A DNA stretch of 64,000 bases from SP197 sp965242595 (GTDB lineage: Bacteria > Pseudomonadota > Alphaproteobacteria > SP197), in the NCBI GenBank assembly GCA_965242595.1, contig OZ251464.1, forward strand, positions 2,757,535 through 2,821,534. The letters are read 5' to 3'. The translations under genes and the position numbers were made by a program. Within the stretch, counting starts at the first letter, position 1; every line of letters starts with the position of its first letter. The notes beneath the pieces were generated by a model, which saw only the letters and a program-made list of their open reading frames with translations, had not been told where the DNA came from and ran no database searches. Below, one piece after another: positions 53,801 to 64,000 of this stretch.

Positions 53801-56800
53801 TTCCGGGGCATAAAAGCCCCGGCCTCATTGAAGCTCGTCGTCGCCTCCAGCCTGGAACAGGCGCGCATCGCCTTCCGGGGCATAAAAGCCCCGGCCTCAT
53901 TGAAGCCCGGTGGCCGCTGGGGCGCTCCAGGCCCCAGCGGCCCAGCCTTCCGGGGCATAAAAGCCCCGGCCTCATTGAAGCGCGGCCGCCGTCGCAGTCA
54001 CCGTGGCGGCGGCGGCGCCTTCCGGGGCATAAAAGCCCCGGCCTCATTGAAGCAGGGTGGCGTCATAGTGCGCCGCCAGCCTGCGCAGCAGGCCTTCCGG
54101 GGCATAAAAGCCCCGGCCTCATTGAAGCATCGCGCGGCTGGCATCGACCAGGCACCAGAACGGCCCCTTCCGGGGCATAAAAGCCCCGGCCTCATTGAAG
54201 CAGCGACCGTTCCACCCGGCGCATGGCGTTCTGGGCGCCCTTCCGGGGCATAAAAGCCCCGGCCTCATTGAAGCGGATCGATGCCGATATGGAAGAGCAC
54301 GGCTTACCTCGCCTTCCGGGGCATAAAAGCCCCGGCCTCATTGAAGCTCGGCGGCAAAGCGTGCTGTTGCCAGGGCGGCCTCCGCCTTCCGGGGCATAAA
54401 AGCCCCGGCCTCATTGAAGCGTCCCAGTCCTCTGGCGTCATGGCTGCCTTCATGCTTCCCTTCCGGGGCATAAAAGCCCCGGCCTCATTGAAGCATCAAG
54501 TATTTGAAAAGAGCAACCGGTTTAGGAGTTGCCTTCCGGGGCATAAAAGCCCCGGCCTCATTGAAGCCTGGTGAAGTTATGGCTGCTGGTAGAGCATTAC
54601 AAACCTTCCGGGGCATAAAAGCCCCGGCCTCATTGAAGCAGGCAATGCCGGCCGCCACAAGCCCGGTCCTCTCATGCCTTCCGGGGCATAAAAGCCCCGG
54701 CCTCATTGAAGCCTGAAGATGCCAGGGGCACATTGGAGGTTGCCCGTTCCTTCCGGGGCATAAAAGCCCCGGCCTCATTGAAGCAGCACGCGTACCGTGG
54801 ATAACAGGGTGAGTGGCAGACTTCCGGGGCATAAAAGCCCCGGCCTCATTGAAGCATCTGCGCGATTTCCGGTCTGCTGCGCTGGCGCTGCCCTTCCGGG
54901 GCATAAAAGCCCCGGCCTCATTGAAGCCGCGGCGGCGTCCGTGCCAGCGTGGACGCCGCCGGAGAGCCTTCCGGGGCATAAAAGCCCCGGCCTCATTGAA
55001 GCTCGTCGCTGCGCCGGTGCGCAGCGACGCCCTGGACGGCCCCTTCCGGGGCATAAAAGCCCCGGCCTCATTGAAGCCCCCGCCAGGTGCCATCCACGCC
55101 GGCGCAGCCGGTGGCCTTCCGGGGCATAAAAGCCCCGGCCTCATTGAAGCGTGGTGGGGCAGACGGGCAGCGGCAAGTCCACCCTGGCCTTCCGGGGCAT
55201 AAAAGCCCCGGCCTCATTGAAGCGCCCCGGCCGGGCGCGGGCCTGTCCGCCGCCGCCATTCCTTCCGGGGCATAAAAGCCCCGGCCTCATTGAAGCGTCC
55301 ACGGCCACCCCCAGATGTAGTGCACCCCCTAGATGCCTTCCGGGGCATAAAAGCCCCGGCCTCATTGAAGCCTCGACTATGTGCGCGGCCGGTGGCTGGC
55401 TGTTTCTCCCTTCCGGGGCATAAAAGCCCCGGCCTCATTGAAGCGATTGTCCCGCCCTTGTGCGTGTCTGGCCGCAGCCACCCTTCCGGGGCATAAAAGC
55501 CCCGGCCTCATTGAAGCCTGAAGATGCCAAGGGCGTTCTGACGATGGCGCGTTCCTTCCGGGGCATAAAAGCCCCGGCCTCATTGAAGCCAGAAGCGTCT
55601 TGTGGGCTTTTTCGGCATTGGCCATCCTTCCGGGGCATAAAAGCCCCGGCCTCATTGAAGCAGCGATGCGTATGAGCCGGTGGTCGCAGTCTGCGAGTCC
55701 CTTCCGGGGCATAAAAGCCCCGGCCTCATTGAAGCGCGGAGCGCAGCGTCGTCCATGCCAGGCTGCCCCTGCCTTCCGGGGCATAAAAGCCCCGGCCTCA
55801 TTGAAGCTGGGCGCAATCCGGGTGGCGCTGGCCGGTCGTTCGGGCCTTCCGGGGCATAAAAGCCCCGGCCTCATTGAAGCACCATATATGAGACCAAGCG
55901 CTCGACAGACCCGGTGGCCTTCCGGGGCATAAAAGCCCCGGCCTCATTGAAGCGCACTCTGCGGCGCCGCAAGTCCGGTCGCCCGGATGGCGCCCTTCCG
56001 GGGCATAAAAGCCCCGGCCTCATTGAAGCGCCATGGGCGATGCCCACACGCCATCGCTTGCGGGCGCCTTCCGGGGCATAAAAGCCCCGGCCTCATTGAA
56101 GCCGACACGATCTACACTGCCAAGCTGGACGGGCAAGACCTTCCGGGGCATAAAAGCCCCGGCCTCATTGAAGCGTCCCGCCTGCAGATCCAGGTGGACA
56201 ACGAGACCATCCTTCCGGGGCATAAAAGCCCCGGCCTCATTGAAGCCCGCGCCCGCCGCCGCCCAGAGCGCGGCGGTGGTGACCCTTCCGGGGCATAAAA
56301 GCCCCGGCCTCATTGAAGCTGACTAATGTTCGGGCTGCTGTACAAGAGGCTGAAGTCCTTCCGGGGCATAAAAGCCCCGGCCTCATTGAAGCCTGAGGGT
56401 GGTGGCCAGATTCCATTTGTCGAATGGCTCCTTCCGGGGCATAAAAGCCCCGGCCTCATTGAAGCCGATCGATCGCACGCGCCGGCGTCAACATCTAGTG
56501 GCCTTCCGGGGCATAAAAGCCCCGGCCTCATTGAAGCCGCCAGGTGGCACGCCAGCGCGGCGGTGGCTGCCGCTCCTTCCGGGGCATAAAAGCCCCGGCC
56601 TCATTGAAGCCCACGCCAGCGAGCGATGCACTCCTTCCACTTGGCCCTTCCGGGGCATAAAAGCCCCGGCCTCATTGAAGCCAGGCCGGCAACGCGCTCC
56701 TCGAAACGGACATGGGGCCCTTCCGGGGCATAAAAGCCCCGGCCTCATTGAAGCACGAAGGCCAGGCCATCGCCGCTGCTGCCGACACCTGCCTTCCGGG

Positions 56801-58862
56801 GCATAAAAGCCCCGGCCTCATTGAAGCACCTGTAGATGGGGCCGGGCAAGCTGTGGAAAAGCGGCCCTTCCGGGGCATAAAAGCCCCGGCCTCATTGAAG
56901 CCAGGCCGGGCCGTCGTCACGCGTCGCCATCGTCGGCCTTCCGGGGCATAAAAGCCCCGGCCTCATTGAAGCCCGGTGCCGGGCCGGGATTTCCGCCGCT
57001 TCGGCGCGCCTTCCGGGGCATAAAAGCCCCGGCCTCATTGAAGCGCCAGACGGCGCCGGCGCCATATGCTGGAAGGCGAGAGCCTTCCGGGGCATAAAAG
57101 CCCCGGCCTCATTGAAGCGCCGGCGCTATTGCCGCCGTCAACTCTGCGGCGCCGTCCTTCCGGGGCATAAAAGCCCCGGCCTCATTGAAGCACGGAATGG
57201 CCCGGGCCGCAGATCGGGCCGCATCAAGCCTTCCGGGGCATAAAAGCCCCGGCCTCATTGAAGCGTCAACATCGGCTTCTCGCCGGCGCCGTCTCCAGCG
57301 CCTTCCGGGGCATAAAAGCCCCGGCCTCATTGAAGCATCTTAAGCTGCATTTTCAGCATGCGTTGATTCATGAGCCTTCCGGGGCATAAAAGCCCCGGCC
57401 TCATTGAAGCGCGATTTCGCAGGAGAGCTGGGACCAGCTCACCCAACCTTCCGGGGCATAAAAGCCCCGGCCTCATTGAAGCGTCGTTTTCCTTCGTTCC
57501 GACGGATTTTCCACCGTCCCTTCCGGGGCATAAAAGCCCCGGCCTCATTGAAGCCGGCAGATCCTGCGCCGCGCCCTGAGGGACCGGCGCGGCCTTCCGG
57601 GGCATAAAAGCCCCGGCCTCATTGAAGCCCGAGCTCGGCGGCGCTCTTGAAGGAACCTTCGAGACCTTCCGGGGCATAAAAGCCCCGGCCTCATTGAAGC
57701 GCACTCTGCGGCGCCGCAAGTCTTATCGCCAGGATGCCTTCCGGGGCATAAAAGCCCCGGCCTCATTGAAGCGAGCTCGCAGCCCAGAATGGACAGCGCA
57801 GAGATCAGTCCCTTCCGGGGCATAAAAGCCCCGGCCTCATTGAAGCACATCGGAAGCGGGCGCAGAGCCTCCAGAAGCCACGCCTTCCGGGGCATAAAAG
57901 CCCCGGCCTCATTGAAGCTCGCTTGTGGTCGAAATCCATGGCGCTGGCCGTCATCCTTCCGGGGCATAAAAGCCCCGGCCTCATTGAAGCCGGATATTGA
58001 TCTCCAGGGAGAGGGGGTTGGAGTTCCCTTCCGGGGCATAAAAGCCCCGGCCTCATTGAAGCCTGCGAGAGCGCGTGCTGCGCTGGTTCATGCCCTTCCC
58101 TTCCGGGGCATAAAAGCCCCGGCCTCATTGAAGCCCACTGCCCGTCTGCCCCACCACCAACACGTGCATCCCTTCCGGGGCATAAAAGCCCCGGCCTCAT
58201 TGAAGCGCGGCGGGCGTGTGGGCTGGGATAGAGGGTGAGGCGCCCCTTCCGGGGCATAAAAGCCCCGGCCTCATTGAAGCGCCGATCTGCCCATGCGGCG
58301 GGCGTCCATCCTGGCGCCTTCCGGGGCATAAAAGCCCCGGCCTCATTGAAGCGCCGCGCCGGGCGCACCGTCGCCCAGCGCGAGGCGGCCCTTCCGGGGC
58401 ATAAAAGCCCCGGCCTCATTGAAGCCCCCGGCGCGCCGATCTCGGCGGTGGCGGTGAAGTCCGACTTCCGGGGCATAAAAGCCCCGGCCTCATTGAAGCC
58501 CCCGCCCCTCGGCGGCGTGCATCAGCGAGCCGTAGCCTTCCGGGGCATAAAAGCCCCGGCCTCATTGAAGCGTGGCCATCACAGGCCCTCCAGGGCGCCG
58601 GGGGAGACCTTCCGGGGCATAAAAGCCCCGGCCTCATTGAAGCTCGCCGGCGTCGTGCCAGGTGCGCCTGACGCTGACGGCCTTCCGGGGCATAAAAGCC
58701 CCGGCCTCATTGAAGCGGGCGAATCTCGCGCACTACGACCTGCACGCATTCCCGCCTTCCGGGGCATAAAAGCCCCGGCCTCATTGAAGCATGCGGCGAG
58801 ATAGCGCGTCGTCCGCCGCCTTGCGGCCTTCCAGGACATAAATGCCACAGTTCGTCAGACGG
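50846..58862 (+). CRISPR. Type I-G CRISPR array, about 111 repeats of 36 bases
   Basis: The repeat is 36 bases: CCTT, stem CCGGGGC, loop ATAAAA, stem GCCCCGG, then CCTCATTGAAGC. I counted 111 copies by position from 50846 to 58755, plus a decayed terminal copy at 58827. Spacers are about 33-40 bases. Four internal copies are damaged (about 50917, 52216, 52334, 52748), and two lack only the first C (54820, 58463). The leader is on the left, so left-hand spacers are the newest. The many open frames across the array that read GHKSPGLIEA or MRPGLLCPGR are translations of the repeat and not genes. Confidence 0.98.
50950..51531 (+). repeat. Tandem duplication of a four-spacer block in the array
   Basis: The four spacers after the second repeat (beginning CGCCCCTTCGGG, ACGCCGTCGCCT, CACACCGATTGC, TATCGGAAAGAC) occur again in the same order, giving copies at about 50950-51240 and 51241-51531. 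The 291-base unit equals four repeat-spacer steps, so unequal crossing-over between repeats is the simplest cause. Confidence 0.95.
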
Positions 58863-58952
58863 TGCCGAAGCAGGCGGCGTTGTGGGGTGTTTGTGCGGCA
58901 ACCGCCCGGCATCCTCTCGAACGGGTTGGGGCAGACTGGAGGGGGTGTTGCG

Positions 58953-58985
<33 letters not shown>

Positions 58986-59103
58986 ACTGCTCCACCAAGG
59001 CCATCGCGCCGCGCGAGCCTGCCGGGGGCGGGGCACTGGCGGGTGATTGGGAAATATGCACTATGCGCCGGCCTGCCCGCGCCCTGCGACGGAGCCCTCG
59101 TCG

Positions 59104-60354
59104 ATGCTCGCCCTTTTGAAATCCGGCCTCAGCCGTCGCAGGCGCCCGCCGCGCGCCCTGCCAACGCCCTCCGAACTCAAGCCCGGCTACGATGTCGTCA
59201 TCGTCGGCGGCGGCGGCCATGGCCTAGCGACCGCCTATTATCTGGCCAGGGACTGGGGCATCGCCGATGTGGCGGTGCTGGAGCGCGGTTACATCGGCTC
59301 CGGCAACACCGGGCGCAACACCATGGTGATCCGCTCCAACTATCTCACCCCCGACGGGGTGAAGTTCTACGACGAGTCGGTCCGGCTCTACCGCGACCTG
59401 GCGCTGGACTTCGACCTCAACCTGATGCTTTCGGAACGGGCGCAGATCACGCTGGCCCATACCGACGCGCAGCTGCGCACCATGCGCTGGCGCAACGAGG
59501 TGAGCCGCCATTTCGGCATCGCCAGCGACCTGGTGGACCGCGACGAGCTGCGCCGCCTGGTGCCATTCATGAACCTTTCCGACGAAGCGCGCTTCCCCGT
59601 GCTGGGGGCGCTGGTGCACCATCCCGGCTCCATCGCCAGGCACGATGCGGTCGCCTGGGGCTATGCCTCCGGGGCCTGGAAGCGCGGCGCCGAGATTCAC
59701 CAGAACACCCGGGTGACCGGCTTCGAGATCGAAGGCCGGGGCGACGGGCGCAAGATAACCGGGGTTCGCACCGACCGCGGCCTTGTCAAGGCGGGCCGGG
59801 TGATCCAGTGCGTCGCCGGCATGTCGAGCGAGGTGGCGCGCATGGCGGGCATCAAGCTGCCGATCAAAACTTATCCGCTGCAGGCCGGCGTCACCCAGCC
59901 GCTGAAGCCCTTTCTGGATCCGCTGGTCTCCAGCGCCCAGCATCATGTCTATCTTTCGCAGACGGCGCGCGGCGAGGTGGTGATCGGCGGCGGCAGCGAC
60001 CCCTATACCCGCTACAGCACCGATGTGACGCTGGAGATGAAGGAGGCCTGGATGGTGGGGGCGCTGGAAATCTTCCCCTTCCTGGCCCAGGTAAAGATGC
60101 TGCGCCAATGGGCCGGCATGACCGACATGACGCCGGATTACAGCCCGGTGATGGGCAAATCGGCGGTTCGCAACTATTATCTGGACGCTGGCTGGGGCAC
60201 CTGGGGCTTCAAGGCGACGCCTGTCTGCGGCAAAACCAATGCCGAGCTTATTGCCACCGACGAGGTGCCGGCGCTGATCCGTTCCTTCTCTCTGGAGCGC
60301 TTTTCCAACTTCCAACTCCTCGACGACAAGGCGGCGACGGCGGCCAGCCATTAG
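59104..60354 (+). CDS. FAD-dependent oxidoreductase, sarcosine oxidase beta subunit-like
   Basis: The 416-residue protein has the dinucleotide motif VVIVGGGGHGLATAYYLARDWG near residue 34, quoted here as VVIVGGGGHGLA and TAYYLARDWG, then the family block VLERGYIGSGNTGRNTMVIRS characteristic of SoxB/DAO proteins. The C-terminal WAGMTDMTPDYSPVMG and GWGTWGFKATPVCG bind the flavin and substrate. SoxB oxidises N-methyl amino acids such as sarcosine. The alpha, gamma and delta subunits are not adjacent, so it may be a stand-alone amine oxidase. It heads the catabolic operon. Confidence 0.87.
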   Translation: MLALLKSGLSRRRRPPRALPTPSELKPGYDVVIVGGGGHGLATAYYLARDWGIADVAVLERGYIGSGNTGRNTMVIRSNYLTPDGVKFYDESVRLYRDLALDFDLNLMLSERAQITLAHTDAQLRTMRWRNEVSRHFGIASDLVDRDELRRLVPFMNLSDEARFPVLGALVHHPGSIARHDAVAWGYASGAWKRGAEIHQNTRVTGFEIEGRGDGRKITGVRTDRGLVKAGRVIQCVAGMSSEVARMAGIKLPIKTYPLQAGVTQPLKPFLDPLVSSAQHHVYLSQTARGEVVIGGGSDPYTRYSTDVTLEMKEAWMVGALEIFPFLAQVKMLRQWAGMTDMTPDYSPVMGKSAVRNYYLDAGWGTWGFKATPVCGKTNAELIATDEVPALIRSFSLERFSNFQLLDDKAATAASH

Positions 60355-60382
60355 CGCGCCATCGCCCGCCGGACAGGCCGCC

Positions 60383-62473
60383 ATGGTCCAGCATCGCCTG
60401 CAACCGCTGCTCTGCCCCCGTTCCATCGCCGTGGTCGGCGCCTCGCCCCGGCCCGGCAGTTTCGGGCGCGGCTGCTGGCAGGCGGTGCTGGAGACCGGCT
60501 TTTCGGGCGAGCTGTTCCTGGTCAACCCGCGCTATGACGAAATCGAAGGCCGCTGCTGCTGGCCCGATCTCGCCTCCCTGCCGCGGCGGGTGGATCATGC
60601 CGCGCTGATCGTCGCCAACGCCCGGCTGGAGAGCGTGTTCGACGCCACCCTTGCCGCCGGCATCCCGGCCGCCACCATCTTCGCGTCGGGCTATCTGGAA
60701 GGCGATGGCGACCCGCCGCTGCTGCAACGGCTGAAAGCCAAGGCCGGACGGGCGGGGCTGCTGGTGTGCGGCGGCAACGGTTCCGGTTTCACCAACCGGG
60801 CCGAAGGCGTCCAGGTCACCCTGGGGGGCGGGCGCTCTTCGCTGAAGAGGGGTTCGGTGGCGCTGATCTCTCAGTCGGGATCGATCTATCTGGGCCTGGT
60901 TCAAACCGACGGGCGGCTGGGGTTCAACCTCACCGTCTCCTCGGGCCAGGAGATCTCCGTCACCGCCGCCGACTATATGGATTACGCCCTGGGGCTGGAA
61001 TCGACCCGCGCCATCGCCCTCTTCCTGGAGACGATCCGCGATCCGCAGGCCTTCGCCGCCGCCGCCGACAAGGCCCAGGCGCAGGGTGTGCCGGTTGTCG
61101 CCGTGAAGGTGGCGCGCACCGAGGAAAGCGCCCGCATGGCCATAGGCCATTCCGGCGCGCTGGCCGGCGACGATAGCGCCCATGACGCCTTTTTCGAACG
61201 CCACAACGTGCTGCGCTGCGGCGATATCGGCGAGATGATCGCCACCTTGCAGCTGGCGACCCAGCCGCGCGCGCTGGGGCGAGGCGGCCTGGTGGCGATG
61301 ACCGATTCCGGCGGCGAGCGCGAGCATCTGGTCGATCTGGCCGCCGCCCGGGGCGTGCCCTTCGCAACCATCGCCCCCGAGACCAGGGCGAAGCTGGCCC
61401 AGCGCCTGGAATACGGCCTGGAAGCGGCCAACCCGCTGGACGCCTGGGGCACCGGCAAGGATTATGTGGCCATCTTTCTGGATTGCTGGCAGGCGTTGAT
61501 GGCCGACCCGGAAGCGGCCATGGGCCTGTGGGTCGCCGACATGCGCGATTCCGAAGCCTATCGCAAACATTTCATCGCCGGGGCGGAGGCGATCTGCCGG
61601 CGCAGCGGCAAGCCCATGGCCTTCGCCACCTGCGTGCCGGGCGGCATCGTCCACGAAACGGCGCGCCACCTCCACGACCTCGGCATCCCCTTCATCGAAG
61701 GGCTGGAGACGGCCGTCGCCGCCACGGCCCACTTCATGGCCTGGCGCGAACGGCGCCAGCGCCCGGCCATGGCGCCGCCGGACGGGCCAGGGGCGGCGAC
61801 GGTGGCCCGCTGGCGGCGGCGGCTGGGCGCGGCTGGGCCGCTGGGCGAGGGCGAAGGCCTGGCCCTGGCGCGCGATTTCGGCTTGCCGGCGGTGGAGACG
61901 ATAGCGGTCGCCAGCGCCGAGGAGGCGGTGGCGGCGGCCCGCCGCCTGGCCACGCCGGTGGCGCTGAAAAGCGCCCGAGCCGGGCTGGCCCACAAATCCG
62001 ATGCCGGCGGCGTCCATCTCGGCCTGGAAGATGCCGGGGCGGTGCGCGCCGCCCATGGCGCCCTGGCGGCCGGGCTGGGGCCGCACTGCCTGGTGCAGCC
62101 GATGGCCCCGGCCGGCACCGAAACCGTGTTCGGCCTGGTGCAGGATGGGCAGTTCGGGCCGCTGGTGCTGGTAGGCGCCGGCGGCATTCTGGTGGAGGCG
62201 CTGCAAGACAGCGTGCTGGCCGTGCCGCCCTTCGATGCCCGCTTTGCCCGCCGCCTGATCGACCGGCTGGCGGCGCGCCCGCTGCTGGACGGCGTGCGCG
62301 GCAGGGCGGCGGCCGATATCGACGCCCTGGCACAGGCCCTGGCCCGTTTCTCGGTGCTGGCCGCCTGTCTGGGCGATATGCTGGCCGAGTTCGAACTCAA
62401 CCCGGTGATCGCCGGCCCGCAGGGCGCGCTGGCCGTCGATGCCCTGCTGCGGCTGAAGGAGGAAAGAGCATGA
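60383..62473 (+). CDS. ADP-forming acyl-CoA synthetase, alpha-beta fused
   Basis: The 696-residue protein has a CoA-binding domain (RSIAVVGASPRPGSFGRGCW at the start), succinyl-CoA-synthetase-like domains with the phosphohistidine in MAIGHSGALAGDDSAHD near residue 256, and a C-terminal ATP-grasp domain (VALKSARAGLAHKSDAGGVHLG, near 535-550, and LLVGAGGI-like VLVGAGGILVEAL). Such enzymes make or use acyl-CoA with ATP/ADP, as in the acetyl/feruloyl type. It follows the FAD gene by 28 bases and overlaps the enoyl-CoA hydratase start. Confidence 0.9.
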   Translation: MVQHRLQPLLCPRSIAVVGASPRPGSFGRGCWQAVLETGFSGELFLVNPRYDEIEGRCCWPDLASLPRRVDHAALIVANARLESVFDATLAAGIPAATIFASGYLEGDGDPPLLQRLKAKAGRAGLLVCGGNGSGFTNRAEGVQVTLGGGRSSLKRGSVALISQSGSIYLGLVQTDGRLGFNLTVSSGQEISVTAADYMDYALGLESTRAIALFLETIRDPQAFAAAADKAQAQGVPVVAVKVARTEESARMAIGHSGALAGDDSAHDAFFERHNVLRCGDIGEMIATLQLATQPRALGRGGLVAMTDSGGEREHLVDLAAARGVPFATIAPETRAKLAQRLEYGLEAANPLDAWGTGKDYVAIFLDCWQALMADPEAAMGLWVADMRDSEAYRKHFIAGAEAICRRSGKPMAFATCVPGGIVHETARHLHDLGIPFIEGLETAVAATAHFMAWRERRQRPAMAPPDGPGAATVARWRRRLGAAGPLGEGEGLALARDFGLPAVETIAVASAEEAVAAARRLATPVALKSARAGLAHKSDAGGVHLGLEDAGAVRAAHGALAAGLGPHCLVQPMAPAGTETVFGLVQDGQFGPLVLVGAGGILVEALQDSVLAVPPFDARFARRLIDRLAARPLLDGVRGRAAADIDALAQALARFSVLAACLGDMLAEFELNPVIAGPQGALAVDALLRLKEERA

Positions 62474-63273
62474 GCGAGGTTCTGTGCGAGATCGAAGGCA
62501 GGATCGCCAAGGTCACCATCGACCGGGCGACGAAGATGAACTCCATCAACCCGCCGCTGATGGCCGAGCTTTCCGGCGTTCTGCGCGACCTGGACACCGA
62601 TCCGGCGGTCTCGGTGGCGGTGCTGACCGGGGCCGGCAAGCATTTCGGCGCCGGCTACGATTTGAAGTATTCCTGGGGGGGCGAATACGGTCGCGGCTCC
62701 ATGGGCGCGCGCAGGATGCTGAAGGACTGCGCCGAGTTCGAGTTCGGGCCGTGGGATTGCTCCAAGCCCGTGATCGCCATGGTGCGGGGCTATTGCCTGG
62801 CCGGTTCCTGCGAGCTGGCGATGATGTGCTGCATCACCTTCGCCAGCGAAAACGCCATGTTCGGCGAGCCGGAGATCCGCTTTTCCACCGCCCCGCCCGC
62901 GCTGATCATGCCCTGGCTGGTGGGCCTGAAGAAGGCGCGCGAGTTGCTCTATACCGGCGAGACCATCGACGCCGGGGAAGCCTGGCGCATCGGCATGGTG
63001 AACCGGGTCATCCCGGACCATGCGCTGGAGGCGGAGACCATGCGCTATGCCCGCCGGGCCGCCGCCATCTCGCTGGAGGGCCTGCAAACCACCAAGGCCG
63101 CCATCAACCGCGGCGCCGAAATCGCCGGGCTGAAAAGCGCCGTCGCCTATGGCGTGGAAGTGGGCGGCGCCCTGGATGCGGCGGAAACCGAACAATACCG
63201 CCAGTTCGAGGCGGTGAAGCGCGACCGGGGCCTTTCGGCCGCCATCCGCTGGCGCGAGAGCCAGTTCGAGTGA
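62470..63273 (+). CDS. Enoyl-CoA hydratase/isomerase family protein
   Basis: The 267-residue crotonase-fold protein starts at an ATGA overlap with the CoA synthetase. The oxyanion-hole segments HFGAGYDLKYS and VRGYCLAGSCELAMMCCITFA are clear, and FGEPEIRFSTAPPALIMPWLVG follows with the region where one catalytic Glu sits. The second catalytic Glu position is Thr/Ala-rich (STAPPAL), so isomerase or hydrolase activity is as likely as hydration. It should act on the CoA ester formed by its neighbour. Confidence 0.88.
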   Translation: MSEVLCEIEGRIAKVTIDRATKMNSINPPLMAELSGVLRDLDTDPAVSVAVLTGAGKHFGAGYDLKYSWGGEYGRGSMGARRMLKDCAEFEFGPWDCSKPVIAMVRGYCLAGSCELAMMCCITFASENAMFGEPEIRFSTAPPALIMPWLVGLKKARELLYTGETIDAGEAWRIGMVNRVIPDHALEAETMRYARRAAAISLEGLQTTKAAINRGAEIAGLKSAVAYGVEVGGALDAAETEQYRQFEAVKRDRGLSAAIRWRESQFE

Positions 63274-63325
63274 AGCCGCGCCAGGCTTGCGCCCGGCCCC
63301 GCCCGCGCTCATCTTTCGGGCCAGC

Positions 63326-64000
63326 ATGTCCCCTGGCACGATGTCCGTGACGACATTCCCCATCGCGCGGCGCTGGTTCGCCCGCCGGCGCATCGACGAC
63401 GACGTCACGCTGGTCTGGGAACCCCATGTCGCGCCCCTGGGCCGCTGCAATATCTGGCATGTGCGCGGCTCCGAGGCCGACCTTCTGGTCGATACCGGCA
63501 TGGGCATCGCCCAGCTGCGCCCGGCCATCGAGGATCTGTTCGGCCATGACGTCATCGCCTTTGCCACCCACACCCATTTCGATCATGTCGGCAGCCTCCA
63601 CGAGTTCGAGCACCGCCTCGTCTCCCACCACGAGGCCGCGCTCATGGCCGCCGGCGACAGCGAGGTGTCCCGCTGGCTGTTTCGCGACGGCATGGACCCC
63701 GCCATCCGCGACGCCATCGAACAGGCCGGCTACCGCATCGCCGATTGCATGATCGACGCCCTGCCCCAGGCCGGCTGGAATCCGCGCGCCTGGCGCATCC
63801 ATCCCGCCCGCCCCACCCGCATGGTGGACGAAGGCGATACCGTCTCGCTGGGCCGCCGCCGTTTCGAGGTGCTGCATCTGCCGGGCCATTCGCCGGGCAG
63901 CGTCGGCCTGTGGGAGGCGGAAACCGGGGTGCTGTTTTCCGGCGACGCCGTCTATGACGGGCCGCTGCTGGACCGCCTGCCGGAATCCGATCTCGACGCC
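63326..64000 (+). CDS. Metallo-beta-lactamase fold hydrolase (partial, cut by window end)
   Basis: The frame is open from ATG 63326 (or ATG 63341) to the window end, 225 codons with no stop. The MBL metal motif ATHTHFDHVGSLHEFEHR is near residue 80, a further metal ligand is in LHLPGHSPGSVGLW and the bridging aspartate in LFSGDAVYDG. The family covers glyoxalase II-like and lactonase or thioesterase-like hydrolases. Here it follows the CoA-ester genes by 52 bases and may hydrolyse an ester or thioester. Neither start has a strong ribosome binding site. Confidence 0.85.
   Translation, partial: MSPGTMSVTTFPIARRWFARRRIDDDVTLVWEPHVAPLGRCNIWHVRGSEADLLVDTGMGIAQLRPAIEDLFGHDVIAFATHTHFDHVGSLHEFEHRLVSHHEAALMAAGDSEVSRWLFRDGMDPAIRDAIEQAGYRIADCMIDALPQAGWNPRAWRIHPARPTRMVDEGDTVSLGRRRFEVLHLPGHSPGSVGLWEAETGVLFSGDAVYDGPLLDRLPESDLDA

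Noticed and set aside
50846..58862. Dozens of open frames inside the array with repeated peptides GHKSPGLIEA, FRGIKAPASLK, MRPGLLCPGR and FNEAGAFMPRK
   Set aside because: They are the six possible readings of the 36-base CRISPR repeat with spacers between. The period and both-strand occurrence exclude a tandem-repeat protein.

Overview
The window looks like a chromosome segment of a GC-rich alphaproteobacterium, possibly Rhodospirillales-like. The evidence is the high GC, the gene order rimP-nusA-ylxR-infB-rbfA-truB-rpsO-pnp, a 1,615-residue NAD-specific glutamate dehydrogenase of the large type, and several quaternary-amine type catabolic genes. The genus is inference.

Layout. 1-9.6 kb: the end of aconitase, then the translation and RNA-processing operon on the minus strand. 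9.7-17 kb: a cold-shock-domain protein and a scattered set of small-molecule enzymes (PhyH dioxygenase, metal-less M24 protein, thioesterase, gamma-butyrobetaine-hydroxylase-like oxygenase, class II aldolase, SDR), plus an orphan DNA methylase. 17-26.3 kb: a fused ABC exporter, then a surface locus. That locus holds an inverse-autotransporter gene with a 19-base C tract in its 5' end (out of frame here), a lipoprotein, two lower-GC membrane coiled-coil genes and two tandem DUF1640 coiled-coil genes. 26.3-31.6 kb: aspartate aminotransferase, MATE exporter, and a PuuD/Rieske/small membrane protein operon. 31.7-33.4 kb: a lower-GC ImmA/IrrE-HTH plus DUF4411 PIN pair. 33.5-39.9 kb: murJ and the glutamate dehydrogenase.

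40.1-58.9 kb is a type I-G (formerly I-U) CRISPR-Cas locus. The interference genes csb1-csb2-cas3 and a fourth gene are on the minus strand. A cas4-cas1 fusion and cas2 are on the plus strand, followed by a leader and an array of about 111 repeats. Between the two arms lie a broken cas3 fragment, a small nuclease-like gene (PBECR/Mu-F-like) and a crRNA-like mini-unit made of a degenerate repeat, a 37-nt spacer and a degenerate repeat. The first 16 nt of that spacer match a site just upstream of the nuclease-like gene, except at positions 6 and 12, the two positions that type I effectors flip out of pairing. The site is flanked by TTT, which fits the TTN PAM of this subtype. I read this as a CRISPR-guided repression circuit. 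It could be a CreTA-like guard module with a protein toxin candidate, or autoregulation of the cas transcript. It is the most interesting item here.

59.1-64 kb: a catabolic operon (sarcosine-oxidase-beta-like FAD enzyme, ADP-forming acyl-CoA synthetase, enoyl-CoA hydratase, MBL hydrolase cut by the window end). A 30-base G tract lies between the array and this operon. No rRNA, tRNA or insertion sequence was recognised.
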